Shown piece by piece: positions 18,756-28,291 of a DNA stretch of 32,823 bases. Both the position numbers and the translations under genes were made by a program. Numbering within the stretch: position 1 is the first letter of the stretch; every line of letters begins with the position of its first letter. The notes beneath the pieces were generated by a model. That model was given only the letters and a program-made list of their open reading frames with translations. It ran no database searches and was not told the DNA's origin. Location: contig CAMCQE010000034.1 of assembly GCA_945876945.1 (NCBI GenBank), forward strand, positions 1-32,823. Direction: 5' to 3'. The stretch is from Klebsiella pneumoniae (lineage in GTDB: Bacteria > Pseudomonadota > Gammaproteobacteria > Ga0077536).

Positions 18756-19431
18756 AAGGTAGCCAGAGTTCGAAACATCCCCCGGGCCGGTTGGTGAGTA
18801 CCACCCGGCCAATCCGCTCGCGATGCTGATGCAGTTCCGCCACGCGGCGCGCGAAGAACAACCCCAGCCCCGTTGAACGATGGCTGTGCTCGCCCGGCTC
18901 TTGCGGCTGGTTGCTGAGCATCTTGGGCCCATAGCCTTCGCCGTCGTCGAGCACCCGAAACACCGTAAAGCCATCTTCGAGATGGCAACTCAAGCTCACG
19001 CGGGAATGCGCAAAGCGGAACGTATTGTTGATAACGGCGTTCAGAACACCTGCCACCAGCCCGCGGTCGAAGTAGCCTTCAGCGGCCTGAATTTCGCCCG
19101 CCTCCAGGGTGATGCCCCGACTTGCCAGCAGGCCGCTGTTGTACGCCAGCAGCTCCGCAATCAGGTCTTCGCACTCCACCACCGCCGGGCGCACCAGTGA
19201 ACTGCCGCGCTCAATCTTGAACAGCCCCAGCAAGCCCATCAGATCTGCATTCGCGCGGCGTGCCTCGTGTTGTAGCAACAGGAGTGATTCCTGAGCAGCC
19301 GCCGGCACCGCCTCCATGTCGGTGATGTGCTCTGCCGAGTTCAACACCAGCGCTAAAGAATTCTTCACGTCGTGAACCGCGCTGGCCACCAGATCGGTAA
19401 AGATTTCTTCGTCGCGCACGTCGTCCATCAT
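18754..19431 (-). CDS. soluble sensor histidine kinase without sensor domain
   Basis: The 225-residue protein consists of little more than the kinase core. The H-box is ASAVHDVKNSLALVLNSA with His20 as the likely phosphorylated residue, the N-box is VLNAVINNTFRFA, G1 is LDDGEGYGP and G2 is STGLGLFFARRV. All key residues are present, so it should be active. There are no membrane helices and no PAS or GAF domain, so the input must come from a partner. Its ATG forms an ATGA overlap with the stop of the response regulator gene, which argues for a cognate pair and coupled translation; no good SD is visible. A second ATG is one codon downstream. Confidence 0.9.
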   Translation of the reverse strand: MMDDVRDEEIFTDLVASAVHDVKNSLALVLNSAEHITDMEAVPAAAQESLLLLQHEARRANADLMGLLGLFKIERGSSLVRPAVVECEDLIAELLAYNSGLLASRGITLEAGEIQAAEGYFDRGLVAGVLNAVINNTFRFAHSRVSLSCHLEDGFTVFRVLDDGEGYGPKMLSNQPQEPGEHSHRSTGLGLFFARRVAELHQHRERIGRVVLTNRPGGCFELWLP

Positions 19432-21089
19432 GCGGAGGCCTGCTTGGGCGCTGCCGCAATCAGCGGTTTCAAGCGATTTTTAAGCTGCTGCACTTTCTCT
19501 GACTTGGGCGCCAGTCGCTCGGCCCGCGCCAGATGCTCCCGCGCCTGATAGCGTGTTTGGTTGGTCACGCCTTCCGACTGCATCTGCATCAGCAGCGCCT
19601 GCAGCACGTTGAGCGTGACGGTGAGATTGTTCGGTAATTCTTCCGCGGCCTGCTGGAGCTGCGCCACGGCTTCCTTGAAGCGCCCGGCTTTGGCCAATAG
19701 CACGCCTTCGTTATTGACCTTCACGATGACCTGTTGGGCTTTCTCGATGAGGCTAGCGCCTTCCGACGCCAGTCCCATCGTGGAGAACATGCCTTGCACC
19801 TGTTCAATCACATCGGTGCGGTCGTGATTTTCCCGAACGAGTTTGTCGACCAACAGACAGGCCTGTTCCGTCATGCCGGTGGCAAAGCAGGCTTTCGCCA
19901 GTTCCAGCGCGCCGCTGGTGGTGGATTGCGTGGTGTCGTCACGAAACGCTTCGAGCGCACGCTCGGCGGAGGCCGCGGCTTCCGTCTTGCGCCCGGCTTC
20001 GGCCAGCATCTGGGCTTCCATTGCACTCAAACGCCAATGCGGGCCCTTGCTGTTGCGCTTGCGTGCCGCGCGTTTGACCAGATCGCCCATGGTCTTGAGC
20101 GCGGCGTCGTTGCCTTTGGTGATCCGCACGGCGCTGACCAGTCCTAGCTGGTCGTCTGGTCGGGCGAACACGGAATCCTCACCCATCTGCACCGCCCGGT
20201 CGTACGCGCGCTCGGCGGTGGCGTAGTCCTCATTTTCGGTCGCGACATCGGCCAACGACTGCTGCCGACGAATCGAGCGCGACGACACGGCCAGCGCGTT
20301 GCCGATAATGCGCTGGGCGTCTTTGCCATTGCCTTGGTCACGCTCAATCCGCGCGAGCCAGTCGTAGGCCTCCATCACGGTCGGATTCTGATCGATGATT
20401 TTTTGGAACGTGATCCGTGCCTGGCGCAAATCGCCCAAATCGTAGCGGGCGCGGCCTAGCGCAAGCAGCATCCAGGGCAGGTCGGGTTCGCCGGGAGCGG
20501 TCTGGCGTTCGGCCAGCAGGCCGGCACAGAGTTCGGCGGTTTCATCGCTGTCGCCATTGCGGAGCAGCGCTTCGGTTTTCAGGCGTAGCAGTTCGCCTTT
20601 GACGTTGGGATAGCGCTGAAGCTGCATATCGGCCAGCGCAATGGCATCGGTGTATTTGCCGTTACGAAGCGCCGCCTCAACGTCCTTGACGATCATCTTG
20701 CGGGCCACCGCCCGCTCCAGCCGGACTTGCAGCACGGCCTTGTTGATCGGTTTAACGAGATAGCCATCGGGGTTGTTCTCGATCACCCCCATCACCATAC
20801 CCATGGACTGCTCGGCAGTAATCATCAGCCAGGCGGCGTGGGGGACCAGAATGCCGCGCCCCCTCGCCTCTTCGAAAATCTGTTGTCCGTCGCGGGTGTC
20901 CCCCAGGTTGTAGTCGCACAGGACCACATCGATGGGGTTGGACTTCAGCACATCCAGGGCTTCCTCGGCAGTTTTGGCTTCCCAGAACTGGGACGCCTTC
21001 AGCGACTCCAGCATGGCCCGGAGCGTCATGCGCATCTCACGCAGGTCATCAACGATGAGGAAACGGAAGTCTTTGAGGTTGAGTGCCAT
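19428..21089 (-). CDS. response regulator: REC domain fused to TPR repeats
   Basis: The 553-residue protein starts with a receiver domain of about 130 residues: acidic pair Asp14-Asp15 in FLIVDDLRE, phosphoacceptor Asp59 in VVLCDYNLG, Thr in WLMITAEQS and Lys in GYLVKPINK. The rest (about 140-550) is a series of helical TPR-like repeats, for example GRARYDLGDLRQARITFQKI and EAVAQLQQAAEELPNNLTVT. There is no DNA-binding or enzymatic output domain, so it should signal by protein-protein contacts. It is paired with the overlapping histidine kinase gene. The ATG at 21089 has no obvious SD; GATAAT lies just before it, but too close to serve as its -10 box. The length is consistent with REC-TPR proteins of other gammaproteobacteria. 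Confidence 0.9.
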   Translation of the reverse strand: MALNLKDFRFLIVDDLREMRMTLRAMLESLKASQFWEAKTAEEALDVLKSNPIDVVLCDYNLGDTRDGQQIFEEARGRGILVPHAAWLMITAEQSMGMVMGVIENNPDGYLVKPINKAVLQVRLERAVARKMIVKDVEAALRNGKYTDAIALADMQLQRYPNVKGELLRLKTEALLRNGDSDETAELCAGLLAERQTAPGEPDLPWMLLALGRARYDLGDLRQARITFQKIIDQNPTVMEAYDWLARIERDQGNGKDAQRIIGNALAVSSRSIRRQQSLADVATENEDYATAERAYDRAVQMGEDSVFARPDDQLGLVSAVRITKGNDAALKTMGDLVKRAARKRNSKGPHWRLSAMEAQMLAEAGRKTEAAASAERALEAFRDDTTQSTTSGALELAKACFATGMTEQACLLVDKLVRENHDRTDVIEQVQGMFSTMGLASEGASLIEKAQQVIVKVNNEGVLLAKAGRFKEAVAQLQQAAEELPNNLTVTLNVLQALLMQMQSEGVTNQTRYQAREHLARAERLAPKSEKVQQLKNRLKPLIAAAPKQASA

Positions 21090-21159
21090 AAATTATCTGT
21101 AACCGGGTCGGGAGGGTCTGTCTTAGGCCGTATCGGCGAGACTGAAGTCGCCTTGAGGT

Positions 21160-22332
21160 TTAATTGCCGTTGCGAAGTGACGGGTCGTCGTCGGTCGGCA
21201 TGAACAACAGCTGGAGGTCGTTGAGAAAGGCAAAGCCGGTTGGGGTTGGCCCAAGCTTCCCCGCGCGCTCCCACAGCCAGCCCCGCGCGCAAGCTTCCTC
21301 GAGCTGAGGCGCCAGCGCCGCCCAGGGCAGGCCCGTACGCTGGGAAAAGATCTCGCGCTCAAAACCGCCCTGCAGGCGGAAGGCGTTGATCACAAACTCC
21401 ATCACCAGCTCGCTCGCCGGCACCGGGCGCCGCTCGTCCAGCGGCGCTTTCATATAGGCCTGCGGGTGCCGCCGCTTCAGGCTGCGCTCGATGTGACCTG
21501 CCCGCGTGCGCTTGCCGTGGGCGCCGGCGCCAATCGCGAGATAGTCGCCGAAGGTCCAGTAGTTGAGGTTGTGGCGGGATTCCCGGCCGGGCTGGCTCCA
21601 GGCCGAGACCTCATAGCGCTGAAAGCCGGCCGCCGCGAGCAGTGCGCACCCGGCCTCGAAATCAACGGCTGTGAGGTCTTCGTCCGGCAAGACTGGCGGG
21701 CGCCGCGCGAAGGCCGTGCCTTCCTCCAGCGTCAGCTGATACCAGGACAAATGCGTCGGCCCGAACTCGAGCGCGGCCGCGAGATCGTTCAGCGCATCGC
21801 CGGCCACGTCGCCCGGCAGCCCGTGCATCAGGTCAAGATTAAAATTCTCGAAGCCGGCGGCGCGGGCGGCCGCCACCGCACGCGTCACGTCACCCGGCGT
21901 GTGGATACGGCCCAGCGCCTGCAACTGCGCCGCGCGCAGGCTTTGCACGCCGATGGAAAGCCGATTGACGCCGGCCCGTCGATACTGGGCGAAGTGCGCC
22001 TCATCGACCGCGCCGGGATTGGCCTCCAAGGTAATTTCGGCGTCAGGCACGAGCGCAATACGCGCCCGCACGCCGTTCAGCAATTGAGTGATCGCCGCAC
22101 CGGAGAAGAGACTTGGCGTGCCGCCACCGATAAAAATGGCCTGCAGCGGGCGGCTTTCTCCCGGCGCGAGTTCCTCATCCAAATCGCGGAGCAAGGCCTC
22201 GACGTACGCGGCCTCTGGCAAGGCGCCGTTGGTCTCATGCGAATTGAAATCGCAGTACGGACATTTGCGCACACACCAGGGCAGGTGGATGTAAAGCGTT
22301 AGCGGGACTTGCGTCGGATCGAGCCCGCTCAC
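21160..22332 (-). CDS. hemW: HemW, radical SAM heme chaperone
   Basis: The 390-residue protein has the radical SAM cluster motif [10 protein letters not shown] (Cys20, Cys24, Cys27) near the N-terminus. The residue two after the last Cys is Phe, not the fourth Cys of HemN, and HNLNYW in the C-terminal half is typical of HemW. It also has GGGTPSL and [10 protein letters not shown]. HemW binds heme and delivers it to target proteins; older annotations call it coproporphyrinogen III oxidase. It starts at a GTG at 22332 that overlaps the rdgB stop (GTGA), so translation is probably coupled. It is the last gene of the minus-strand group rph-rdgB-hemW. Confidence 0.93.
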   Translation of the reverse strand: MSGLDPTQVPLTLYIHLPWCVRKCPYCDFNSHETNGALPEAAYVEALLRDLDEELAPGESRPLQAIFIGGGTPSLFSGAAITQLLNGVRARIALVPDAEITLEANPGAVDEAHFAQYRRAGVNRLSIGVQSLRAAQLQALGRIHTPGDVTRAVAAARAAGFENFNLDLMHGLPGDVAGDALNDLAAALEFGPTHLSWYQLTLEEGTAFARRPPVLPDEDLTAVDFEAGCALLAAAGFQRYEVSAWSQPGRESRHNLNYWTFGDYLAIGAGAHGKRTRAGHIERSLKRRHPQAYMKAPLDERRPVPASELVMEFVINAFRLQGGFEREIFSQRTGLPWAALAPQLEEACARGWLWERAGKLGPTPTGFAFLNDLQLLFMPTDDDPSLRNGN

Positions 22333-22925
22333 GACGGAGTGGTCAAGCGCGCCGCCAGACTTCGCAGCGCCTGCCCGCGATGACTGAGGGCATGTTTGCG
22401 GGCTGGCGCAAGCTCAGCGGCCGTGCAGGCATCTTCCGGCACCCAGAACACCGGGTCGTAGCCAAAGCCCCCGTCGCCGCGCGGTGCCCGCGCCACCACG
22501 CCTTCCCAAGCGCCGTCGGCGATCAGCGGACAAGGGTCGGCGGCATGCCGCAGATAGACCAACACGCAGACGTAGCGACAAGTGCGCAAAGCGTCCGGCA
22601 CGTCCACCATCGCGTGGAGCAGATGCGCGAGGTTTTGCGCATCAGTCGCGCCCTCGCCGCTGTAGCGCGCGGAGTAAATGCCGGGCGCGCCGGCAAGCGC
22701 ATCGCACACAATCCCCGAATCATCGGCCACCGTGGGCAGGCCCGTGAGGTGCGCCGCGTGGCGCGCTTTGATGAGCGCGTTCTCAACAAACGTGAGGCCG
22801 GTTTCGGCCGCCTCCGTCACGCCAAATTCTGACTGCAGGCGGAGCTGCCAGGGCGATCCGGCCAGCAACTCGGCGAACTCGCGCTGCTTGCCGCGATTGC
22901 CCGAAGCCAGAATCAGGGTGCTCAT
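22329..22925 (-). CDS. rdgB: RdgB/HAM1 XTP/dITP pyrophosphatase
   Basis: The 198-residue protein shows the family signatures: [15 protein letters not shown] at the N-terminus, where the SGN and Lys contact the nucleotide; [33 protein letters not shown] with the catalytic Asp; [11 protein letters not shown]; and [10 protein letters not shown] near the C-terminus. It hydrolyses dITP, XTP and ITP to monophosphates and PPi, keeping deaminated purines out of DNA and RNA. The ATG lies seven bases after the rph stop, and the stop overlaps the hemW GTG. The length matches the family. Confidence 0.95.
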   Translation of the reverse strand: MSTLILASGNRGKQREFAELLAGSPWQLRLQSEFGVTEAAETGLTFVENALIKARHAAHLTGLPTVADDSGIVCDALAGAPGIYSARYSGEGATDAQNLAHLLHAMVDVPDALRTCRYVCVLVYLRHAADPCPLIADGAWEGVVARAPRGDGGFGYDPVFWVPEDACTAAELAPARKHALSHRGQALRSLAARLTTPS

Positions 22926-22932
22926 GGGCCGA

Positions 22933-23658
22933 CTAATCCGCCGCGAGACAGGCTTCCTGCGCGAGAAAAAGCTCGCGGATGCCTTTGTCCGCCAGATCCA
23001 GCAGCGCGTTCAGTTCATCGCGACGGAACGCATGACCTTCGGCGGTGCCCTGCACTTCCACGAAATGACCGGCGGCGTTCATCACCACGTTCATATCCGT
23101 TTCGGCGGTGGAATCCTCGGCGTAGTCCAAATCCAGCACCGGAATGCCGCGAGCGATACCCACCGACACCGAGGCAATCGCGCCGTGAATAGGATTTTTG
23201 GTGATGATTTTGTTTTTCATGAGGTGCCGCACGGCATCGACCAGCGCCACATAGCCACCGGTGATGGCCGCGGTGCGCGTGCCGCCATCGGCTTGCAGCA
23301 CATCGCAGTCGATGAGGATGGAGCGCTCGCCCAGCGCCGCGCGGTCTACCACCGCTCGCAACGAGCGCCCAATCAGACGCTGAATTTCCTGCGTGCGGCC
23401 GCCCTGTTTGCCGTCGGCGGCTTCACGTCTGGCGCGGGTATGCGTGGCGCGCGGCAGCATGCCGTATTCGGCGGTCACCCAGCCCAAGCCCTTACCTTTC
23501 ATCCAGCCAGGCGGTTTTTCATCGATGGATGCCGTGCACAGCACGCGGGTATTGCCGAACTCCACCAGCACCGAGCCTTCGGCATGCATGGTGAAACGAC
23601 GCGTAAAACGCACGGTCCGCATTTCGTCGGGCGCGCGGCCGCTGGGGCGATTGCTCAT
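22933..23658 (-). CDS. rph: ribonuclease PH
   Basis: The 241-residue protein is full length for RNase PH, the phosphate-dependent 3'-5' exoribonuclease that trims tRNA precursors. It begins with [20 protein letters not shown] and has [35 protein letters not shown] (phosphate and RNA contacts), [20 protein letters not shown] and [17 protein letters not shown]. All are typical. The E. coli K-12 frameshift is not present here. It is the first gene of the minus-strand set and lies divergently from yicC, with a 109-base gap holding both promoters. Confidence 0.96.
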   Translation of the reverse strand: MSNRPSGRAPDEMRTVRFTRRFTMHAEGSVLVEFGNTRVLCTASIDEKPPGWMKGKGLGWVTAEYGMLPRATHTRARREAADGKQGGRTQEIQRLIGRSLRAVVDRAALGERSILIDCDVLQADGGTRTAAITGGYVALVDAVRHLMKNKIITKNPIHGAIASVSVGIARGIPVLDLDYAEDSTAETDMNVVMNAAGHFVEVQGTAEGHAFRRDELNALLDLADKGIRELFLAQEACLAAD

Positions 23659-23688
23659 GGGGCAAAGTCCGGGTGTGGATGAGCGCGG

Positions 23689-23694
23689 AGTATA
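23689..23694 (-). promoter_or_regulatory. -10-like box for rph
   Basis: On the minus strand TATACT lies about 30 bases upstream of the rph ATG. No strong -35 box is visible 16-18 bases further upstream. The same 109-base gap must also hold the yicC promoter on the other strand. Confidence 0.3.
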
Positions 23695-23767
23695 GCGGTC
23701 TCGCGTAGCGCCTGCCTTGCACCGCGGCTAAGATGCCGGCTCTTTTCAAACTCAAGCCGGAGACTTT

Positions 23768-25200
<1,433 letters not shown>

Positions 25201-25278
25201 TCCGCCGCCGATGACACCGGCGAGGGGCGTCTGTTACCATCGCTGGCCCGCAGCTAAGCCGTTAATAGCGAGATCCCA

Positions 25279-25566
25279 ATGGCCCGCATCACCATCGAAG
25301 ACTGCCTTGATCACGTCGACAACCGGTTCGACCTCGTTATCGTTGCCAGCCGCCGCGCCCGTCAGGTCGCCCGCGGTGCCCAACCGCTGGTGCCGGAAGA
25401 AGGCGACAAACCGACCGTCGTCGCGCTCCGTGAAATTGCTTCCGGCCTGATTACCCGCGATGTGCTGGACGAACTCGACGCCAAGCAGCGCGCCGCGGAA
25501 GAATACGAACTGGCCGAGCGCGCCTACCTCGAGCAGGAAGCCGCGCCGCCGCTCGAATATCCCTGA
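25279..25566 (+). CDS. rpoZ: RNA polymerase omega subunit
   Basis: The 95-residue protein begins [20 protein letters not shown] and continues with [14 protein letters not shown] and [13 protein letters not shown], the standard omega core that clamps the beta' subunit and forms part of a ppGpp site. The acidic tail [20 protein letters not shown] is variable in the family. The gene sits between gmk and spoT, as is usual in gammaproteobacteria. The SD is weak (GCGAG nine bases before the ATG). Confidence 0.95.
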   Translation: MARITIEDCLDHVDNRFDLVIVASRRARQVARGAQPLVPEEGDKPTVVALREIASGLITRDVLDELDAKQRAAEEYELAERAYLEQEAAPPLEYP

Positions 25567-25584
25567 TCCCGTCCCGCTGCCGTG

Positions 25585-25645
25585 ACGCCCGCCAAGGGCG
25601 TACTGCCCTCAGTCCGCAGCGCTGACGCCCGGCCCGCCATGCGGG
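25585..25645 (+). other. two small hairpins between rpoZ and spoT
   Basis: ACGCCC-GCCAA-GGGCGT (25585-25601) and CCCGC-CAT-GCGGG (25633-25645) are perfect short stems. No T-run follows either, so they may be RNA-processing or stability elements in an rpoZ-spoT transcript. Confidence 0.3.
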
Positions 25646-25667
25646 TCGGTGCGTGTGGTAGCCGGTC

Positions 25668-27833
25668 ATGAACGCTCAACCGGAAATCCTTGAGGTCGAA
25701 GACCTCTGCACCCGCATCAGCACCTATCTGCAGCCCGATCAGGTTGAGCAGGTGCGCCACGCCTATCACTTCAGCGATGCGGCCCATGCGGGCCAGCACC
25801 GCAAATCCGGCGAGCCCTACATCCAGCATCCGCTCGCCGTCGCGCTGATCCTCGCCGACATGCACATGGATCACGAAACCCTGATCGCGGCGATCCTGCA
25901 CGACGTGATCGAAGACACCGCGATAGACCGCAACAGCGTGTCCAGCGAGTTCGGCAGCGAAGTCGCGGCGATCGTGGACGGCCTGTCCAAACTCACCCAG
26001 CTCGAATTCGAATCGCAGGCCGAAACGCAGGCCCGCAACTTCCAGCGCATGCTGATGGCGATGGCGGACGACATCCGCGTCATTCTGGTCAAGCTTGCCG
26101 ATCGCCTGCACAACATGCGCACCCTGAGCGCGCTCAAACATGAAAAGCGGCGGCGTATTGCCCGCGAAACGCTGGAAATCTACGCGCCGATTGCCCAGCG
26201 TCTGGGCATCAACAGCATTCGCATGGAGCTGGAAGACTTGGGCTTCGCGGCGCTGTATCCCCTGCGCTACCGCACTATCCGCCAGGAAATGTTGCGCGTT
26301 CGGGGTAACCGCAAGGAAGTGGTCGACAAGATTAAAGACCGCATCAAACGGCATCTGCGACAAGAACGCCTCGTCGCCCACGTGCTGGGCCGCGAGAAGC
26401 ACATCTTCAGCATTTACGAAAAAATGCGCGAGAAACATCTGGGTTTCTCAGGGGTGCACGACGTCTACGCCTTCCGCGTGATCGTCGATTCGGTCGACAC
26501 CTGCTATCGCGCGCTCGGCATCCTGCACAGCCTCTACAAACCGGTGCCGGGCAAGTTCAAGGATTACATCGCGATCCCCAAGGCCAACGGCTACCAGTCG
26601 CTGCACACCGTGCTGTTTGGCCCGTTTGGCGTGCCGATTGAAGTGCAGATCCGCACCGGTGAAATGGATCAGGTCGCCGAGGCCGGGATTGCCGCGCACT
26701 GGCTTTACAAGACCGGCGATGGCGCCGCCAAGAGCGCCAACAAGCGCGCCCGCGAGTGGCTGCGCGGCATTCTCGAAATGCAGCAGCAGGCCGGGAATTC
26801 GCAGGAGTTTCTGGAGAACGTCAAAATCGACCTCTTCCCCGATGAGGTCTACGTGTTCACGCCCAAGGGCTCGATCATGGCCTTGCCGCGCGGGGCGACG
26901 GCAGTGGATTTTGCTTACGCCATTCATACAGATCTGGGCAACGGCTGTGTGGCGTGCCGCATCAACCGCCAGCTCGCGCCGCTGCGCACGCCACTGGTGA
27001 CCGGACAGACGGTGGAGATCGTGACCGCGCCCGGCGCGCGCCCCAATCCTTCCTGGCTCACCTTTGTGGTGACCGGCAAGGCCCGCGCCACCATCCGCCA
27101 TTACCTCAAAAACTTGCAGACCGACGAAGCGCGGGCGCTGGGCAAACGCATGCTGGAGCGCGAACTCGAAACCGCGGGTTTGGGGCGTGACGTGCTGGAC
27201 AGCGAGGCCTTTGCCGCCGTGCTCACCAGTCTCAAGCTCGAAAACGTCGACCGTCTCTATACCGAAATTGGCCTGGGCAATCGCCCGGCACCGCTCGTCG
27301 TGCGGCTGCTGCTACCGGAAACGCCGGCCGAAGAAGACGCCGCCACCAAGGCCCGCAAACGCCGGCGCGGCGCGAGCGAAGGCTCTCCGGTGCCGCTGGC
27401 GATTCGCGGCACCGAAGGCATGGTGGTGAGCTTTCCCAAATGCTGTTACCCGCTACCGGGTGATTCCATCATTGGTTTTCTCACCGCTGGCCGCGGCATT
27501 GTGGTCCATCAGCAGCATTGCGCGAACGTCGCCGACTATCGCAGCGCGCCCGAGAAGTGGGTGGATGTGCAATGGGCGCCGGTGGTGGACCGCGAATTCA
27601 GCGTGGAGCTCTCGCTGGACGTCATCAACCAGCGCGGCACCCTGGCCACGATCGCAGCTGCGGTCGCCGACGCCAACGCCAACATTGAAGACGTATCGAT
27701 TTCCGAACGTAACGAGCGCAACAGCAATATGCGCATCGTGGTCACCGTGCGCGACCGTAAACATCTGGCAGATGTCATTCGCATCGTGCGCCGGGTGAAT
27801 TCTGTTGTGCGGGTGAACCGCAAGCGGGCCTAA
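25668..27833 (+). CDS. spoT: bifunctional (p)ppGpp synthetase/hydrolase SpoT
   Basis: The 721-residue protein has the full Rel/SpoT layout. The HD hydrolase domain has HRKSGEPYIQHPL and LHDVIEDT (His78, Asp79), so hydrolysis should be active. The synthetase domain has KFKDYIAIPKANGYQSLHTV (about 294-313, basic motif of the bifunctional type) and VPIEVQIRT. A TGS domain starting at EVYVFTPKGSIMALPRGAT (about 392) and a C-terminal ACT domain (about 640-715) follow. Keeping both motifs separates it from monofunctional RelA. It controls the stringent-response alarmone. The ATG has only a weak SD. It is flanked by rpoZ and ridA, as I recall for Pseudomonas. Confidence 0.96.
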   Translation: MNAQPEILEVEDLCTRISTYLQPDQVEQVRHAYHFSDAAHAGQHRKSGEPYIQHPLAVALILADMHMDHETLIAAILHDVIEDTAIDRNSVSSEFGSEVAAIVDGLSKLTQLEFESQAETQARNFQRMLMAMADDIRVILVKLADRLHNMRTLSALKHEKRRRIARETLEIYAPIAQRLGINSIRMELEDLGFAALYPLRYRTIRQEMLRVRGNRKEVVDKIKDRIKRHLRQERLVAHVLGREKHIFSIYEKMREKHLGFSGVHDVYAFRVIVDSVDTCYRALGILHSLYKPVPGKFKDYIAIPKANGYQSLHTVLFGPFGVPIEVQIRTGEMDQVAEAGIAAHWLYKTGDGAAKSANKRAREWLRGILEMQQQAGNSQEFLENVKIDLFPDEVYVFTPKGSIMALPRGATAVDFAYAIHTDLGNGCVACRINRQLAPLRTPLVTGQTVEIVTAPGARPNPSWLTFVVTGKARATIRHYLKNLQTDEARALGKRMLERELETAGLGRDVLDSEAFAAVLTSLKLENVDRLYTEIGLGNRPAPLVVRLLLPETPAEEDAATKARKRRRGASEGSPVPLAIRGTEGMVVSFPKCCYPLPGDSIIGFLTAGRGIVVHQQHCANVADYRSAPEKWVDVQWAPVVDREFSVELSLDVINQRGTLATIAAAVADANANIEDVSISERNERNSNMRIVVTVRDRKHLADVIRIVRRVNSVVRVNRKRA

Positions 27834-27884
27834 TCCCCGCATGCCATCGCGCCCACTCTCATCGCCAGCCACCAGGAGTTCTGC

Positions 27885-28271
27885 ATGACGCGCACTGCCA
27901 TTTCCACCGACACCGCCCCACAGGCTATCGGCGCCTACTCGCAGGCCATCCGCGCGGGTAACACGGTGTATCTGTCGGGTCAGATTCCGCTCGACCCGGT
28001 CAGCATGACGCTGGTGTCTACCGACATCGAGCCGCAGATCGAGCAGGTGTTTCGCAATCTGGCCGCCGTCGCCGCGGCCGCCGGGAGCAGTCTGGACGAT
28101 GCGGTCAAACTCACGGTGTATCTGGTGGACCTCGGCCATTTCCCGCAAGTGAACGAGGCCATGACGCGCCTCTTCAAATCACCGTATCCGGCGCGCGCCA
28201 CGGTGCAGATTTCAGCCCTGCCGAAGGGCGCTTTGGTTGAGGTGGATGCGGTGCTGGTGCTGCCCGGCTAA
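27885..28271 (+). CDS. ridA: RidA family reactive enamine/imine deaminase
   Basis: The 128-residue protein matches RidA in length and motifs: APQAIGAYSQAIRAGNTVYL, SGQIPLDP, then SSLDDAVKLTVYLVDLG and PARATVQISALPKGALVEVD. The Arg in PARATVQ binds the carboxylate of the enamine, and Glu in VEVDA is the usual catalytic or structural residue. It hydrolyses 2-aminoacrylate-type intermediates from PLP enzymes. AGGAG lies six bases before the ATG. It sits between spoT and recG, where E. coli has trmH. Confidence 0.93.
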   Translation: MTRTAISTDTAPQAIGAYSQAIRAGNTVYLSGQIPLDPVSMTLVSTDIEPQIEQVFRNLAAVAAAAGSSLDDAVKLTVYLVDLGHFPQVNEAMTRLFKSPYPARATVQISALPKGALVEVDAVLVLPG

Positions 28272-28291
28272 AACGGCGCGAGCGGCAAGCC

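Noticed and set aside
21160-22332. HemN-type coproporphyrinogen III dehydrogenase
   Set aside because: The fourth Cys after the radical SAM motif is replaced by Phe and HNLNYW is present, both favouring HemW.
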